The notes under the pieces were generated by a model, which saw nothing but the letters and a program-made list of their open reading frames with translations, made no database searches and was not told the DNA's origin. From contig USCU01000055.1 in assembly GCA_900553335.1 (NCBI GenBank), positions 1 through 7,346 on the forward strand: DNA of 7,346 nucleotides. Reading direction: 5' to 3'. The translations under genes were made by a program, and so were the position numbers. Positions 6,817 through 7,346 of the stretch are shown piece by piece (within the stretch, counting starts at the first letter, position 1; the number at the start of each line of letters is the position of its first letter). This DNA comes from an uncultured Ruminococcus sp. (GTDB taxonomy: Bacteria > Bacillota > Clostridia > Oscillospirales > Ruminococcaceae).

Positions 6817-6911
6817 TATGGGCGCAGCCCCGTTATTCAACATTTTCGGTGGGGGCTTGTATCCCCGCTGAAAAAATCAAGTTTAGTCTGCCGCCCATAG
6901 CGACTGGGGGC
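6817..6911 (+). ncRNA. GC-rich foldable element between the zinc-ribbon gene and the dpp promoter
   Basis: In AT-rich surroundings, TATGGGC (6817-6823) plus GCAG (6824-6827) pairs with CTGC (6888-6891) plus GCCCATA (6893-6899), leaving one bulged C: an 11-bp outer stem. Inside it, TTTTCGGTGGGG (6843-6854) pairs with CCCCGCTGAAAA (6863-6874) over 12 pairs around an eight-base loop. Two of those are G-U pairs in plus-strand RNA and A-C mismatches in minus-strand RNA, so the plus strand is favoured. GCCCC (6827-6831) could also pair with GGGGC (6907-6911) as a pseudoknot. On the minus strand part of it (GCCCCC...GGGCGGC, 6912-6891) might act as a poor terminator for the zinc-ribbon gene. It could equally be a dispersed palindromic repeat. 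No family is recognised and no plus-strand promoter is evident. Between it and the promoter (6732-6816) only AT-rich DNA is seen. Confidence 0.4.
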
Positions 6912-6923
6912 ATCTTAATTTAG

Positions 6924-7346
6924 CTATATTTTTGTTCCGCATTGACCGCAAAAAAGCGCATTTGACTTTAAAGCTGCTCCGCAGTTTTTACAGTGTTTTT
7001 CTTTATCAACTGAAATTTCAAGCTGTTCATGTGGAGTTATTTCATCAGCGGTAATGGCTCTTGGCTTTTTCATCTTAACTTTTTTGTTTTCTTTGATGTT
7101 TTCCTTCTCGATCTTTTCTTTTTTTCTCCCGATTATATCCCTCGCACTTATGCTGTCATCCAAAAGCTCATCATCAATAAACTTTTTTCTCGGCGCACCC
7201 TCAGCGGCACTTAAGAAAAGCGAGCATATTGACAATACTATTCCAAATATAAACAATATAAGACTTGAAATAATTACAACTGCACAAAACGACCTCAGAT
7301 GTATTTCGTTAGCCTTTGCAAAATCTTCAAAATAATAAGATATTAC
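6924..7346 (-). CDS. Small membrane protein with C-terminal zinc ribbon, N-terminus cut by window edge
   Basis: The frame is open from the right edge to TAG at 6926-6924, giving 140 residues. A shorter version from TTG at 7256 would start inside the membrane helix and is not the real start. After YYFEDFAKANEIHLRS comes one hydrophobic segment (about residues 21-48). A strongly charged Lys/Glu-rich region (about 68-98) follows. At the end is a four-cysteine zinc ribbon, CKNC (119-122) and CGQC (133-136), separated by ten residues, of the zinc-ribbon/double-zinc-ribbon type common at the ends of clostridial membrane proteins. The function is not recognised; such ribbons bind zinc structurally and often mediate protein contacts. 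It runs in the same direction as the dpp genes but is separated from them by 368 bases with a promoter, so it is probably a separate unit. More membrane helices may lie in the missing N-terminal part. Confidence 0.75.
   Translation of the reverse strand, partial: VISYYFEDFAKANEIHLRSFCAVVIISSLILFIFGIVLSICSLFLSAAEGAPRKKFIDDELLDDSISARDIIGRKKEKIEKENIKENKKVKMKKPRAITADEITPHEQLEISVDKEKHCKNCGAALKSNALFCGQCGTKI

Overview
The window looks like chromosomal DNA from a low-GC Gram-positive bacterium, most likely a gut-type clostridium (Lachnospiraceae or Oscillospiraceae-like). The basis is the AT-rich intergenic DNA, strong AGGAGG-type ribosome binding sites on almost every gene, a lipoprotein-type (lipobox) solute-binding protein, and protein sequences typical of Clostridia. 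This placement is an inference; no rRNA or other marker gene is present.

Every supported gene is on the minus strand, so the region reads from right to left. At the right edge (7346-6924) is the C-terminal part of a small membrane protein with a cytosolic-type zinc ribbon; its N-terminus lies outside the window. A 368-base gap (6923-6556) follows. It holds a compact GC-rich foldable element (6817-6911), then a good sigma-A-type promoter (6718-6690), then a leader of about 128 nt with a three-stem fold and a T7 tract just before the ribosome binding site of the next gene.

The rest is one complete dipeptide/oligopeptide ABC importer operon in the classical order A-B-C-D-F: lipoprotein binding protein (6555-4969), two permeases (4776-3760 and 3755-2853), and two ATPases (2837-1854 and 1854-877). 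It is followed 27 bases later by a proline-peptidase-type M24 metallopeptidase (849-1, cut by the left edge). B, C, D, F and the peptidase are tightly packed or overlapping. The A-B gap is the exception: it carries a terminator-like hairpin and an 83-bp inverted-repeat element flanked by short direct repeats, resembling a MITE.

The likely shared role is nutritional. The lipoprotein captures short peptides outside the cell, BC/DF import them at the cost of ATP, and the M24 enzyme cleaves imported proline-containing peptides in the cytoplasm. The terminator after A would give many binding proteins per transporter, as is common for such operons. The coding content is ordinary; the second looks belong to the three intergenic structures.
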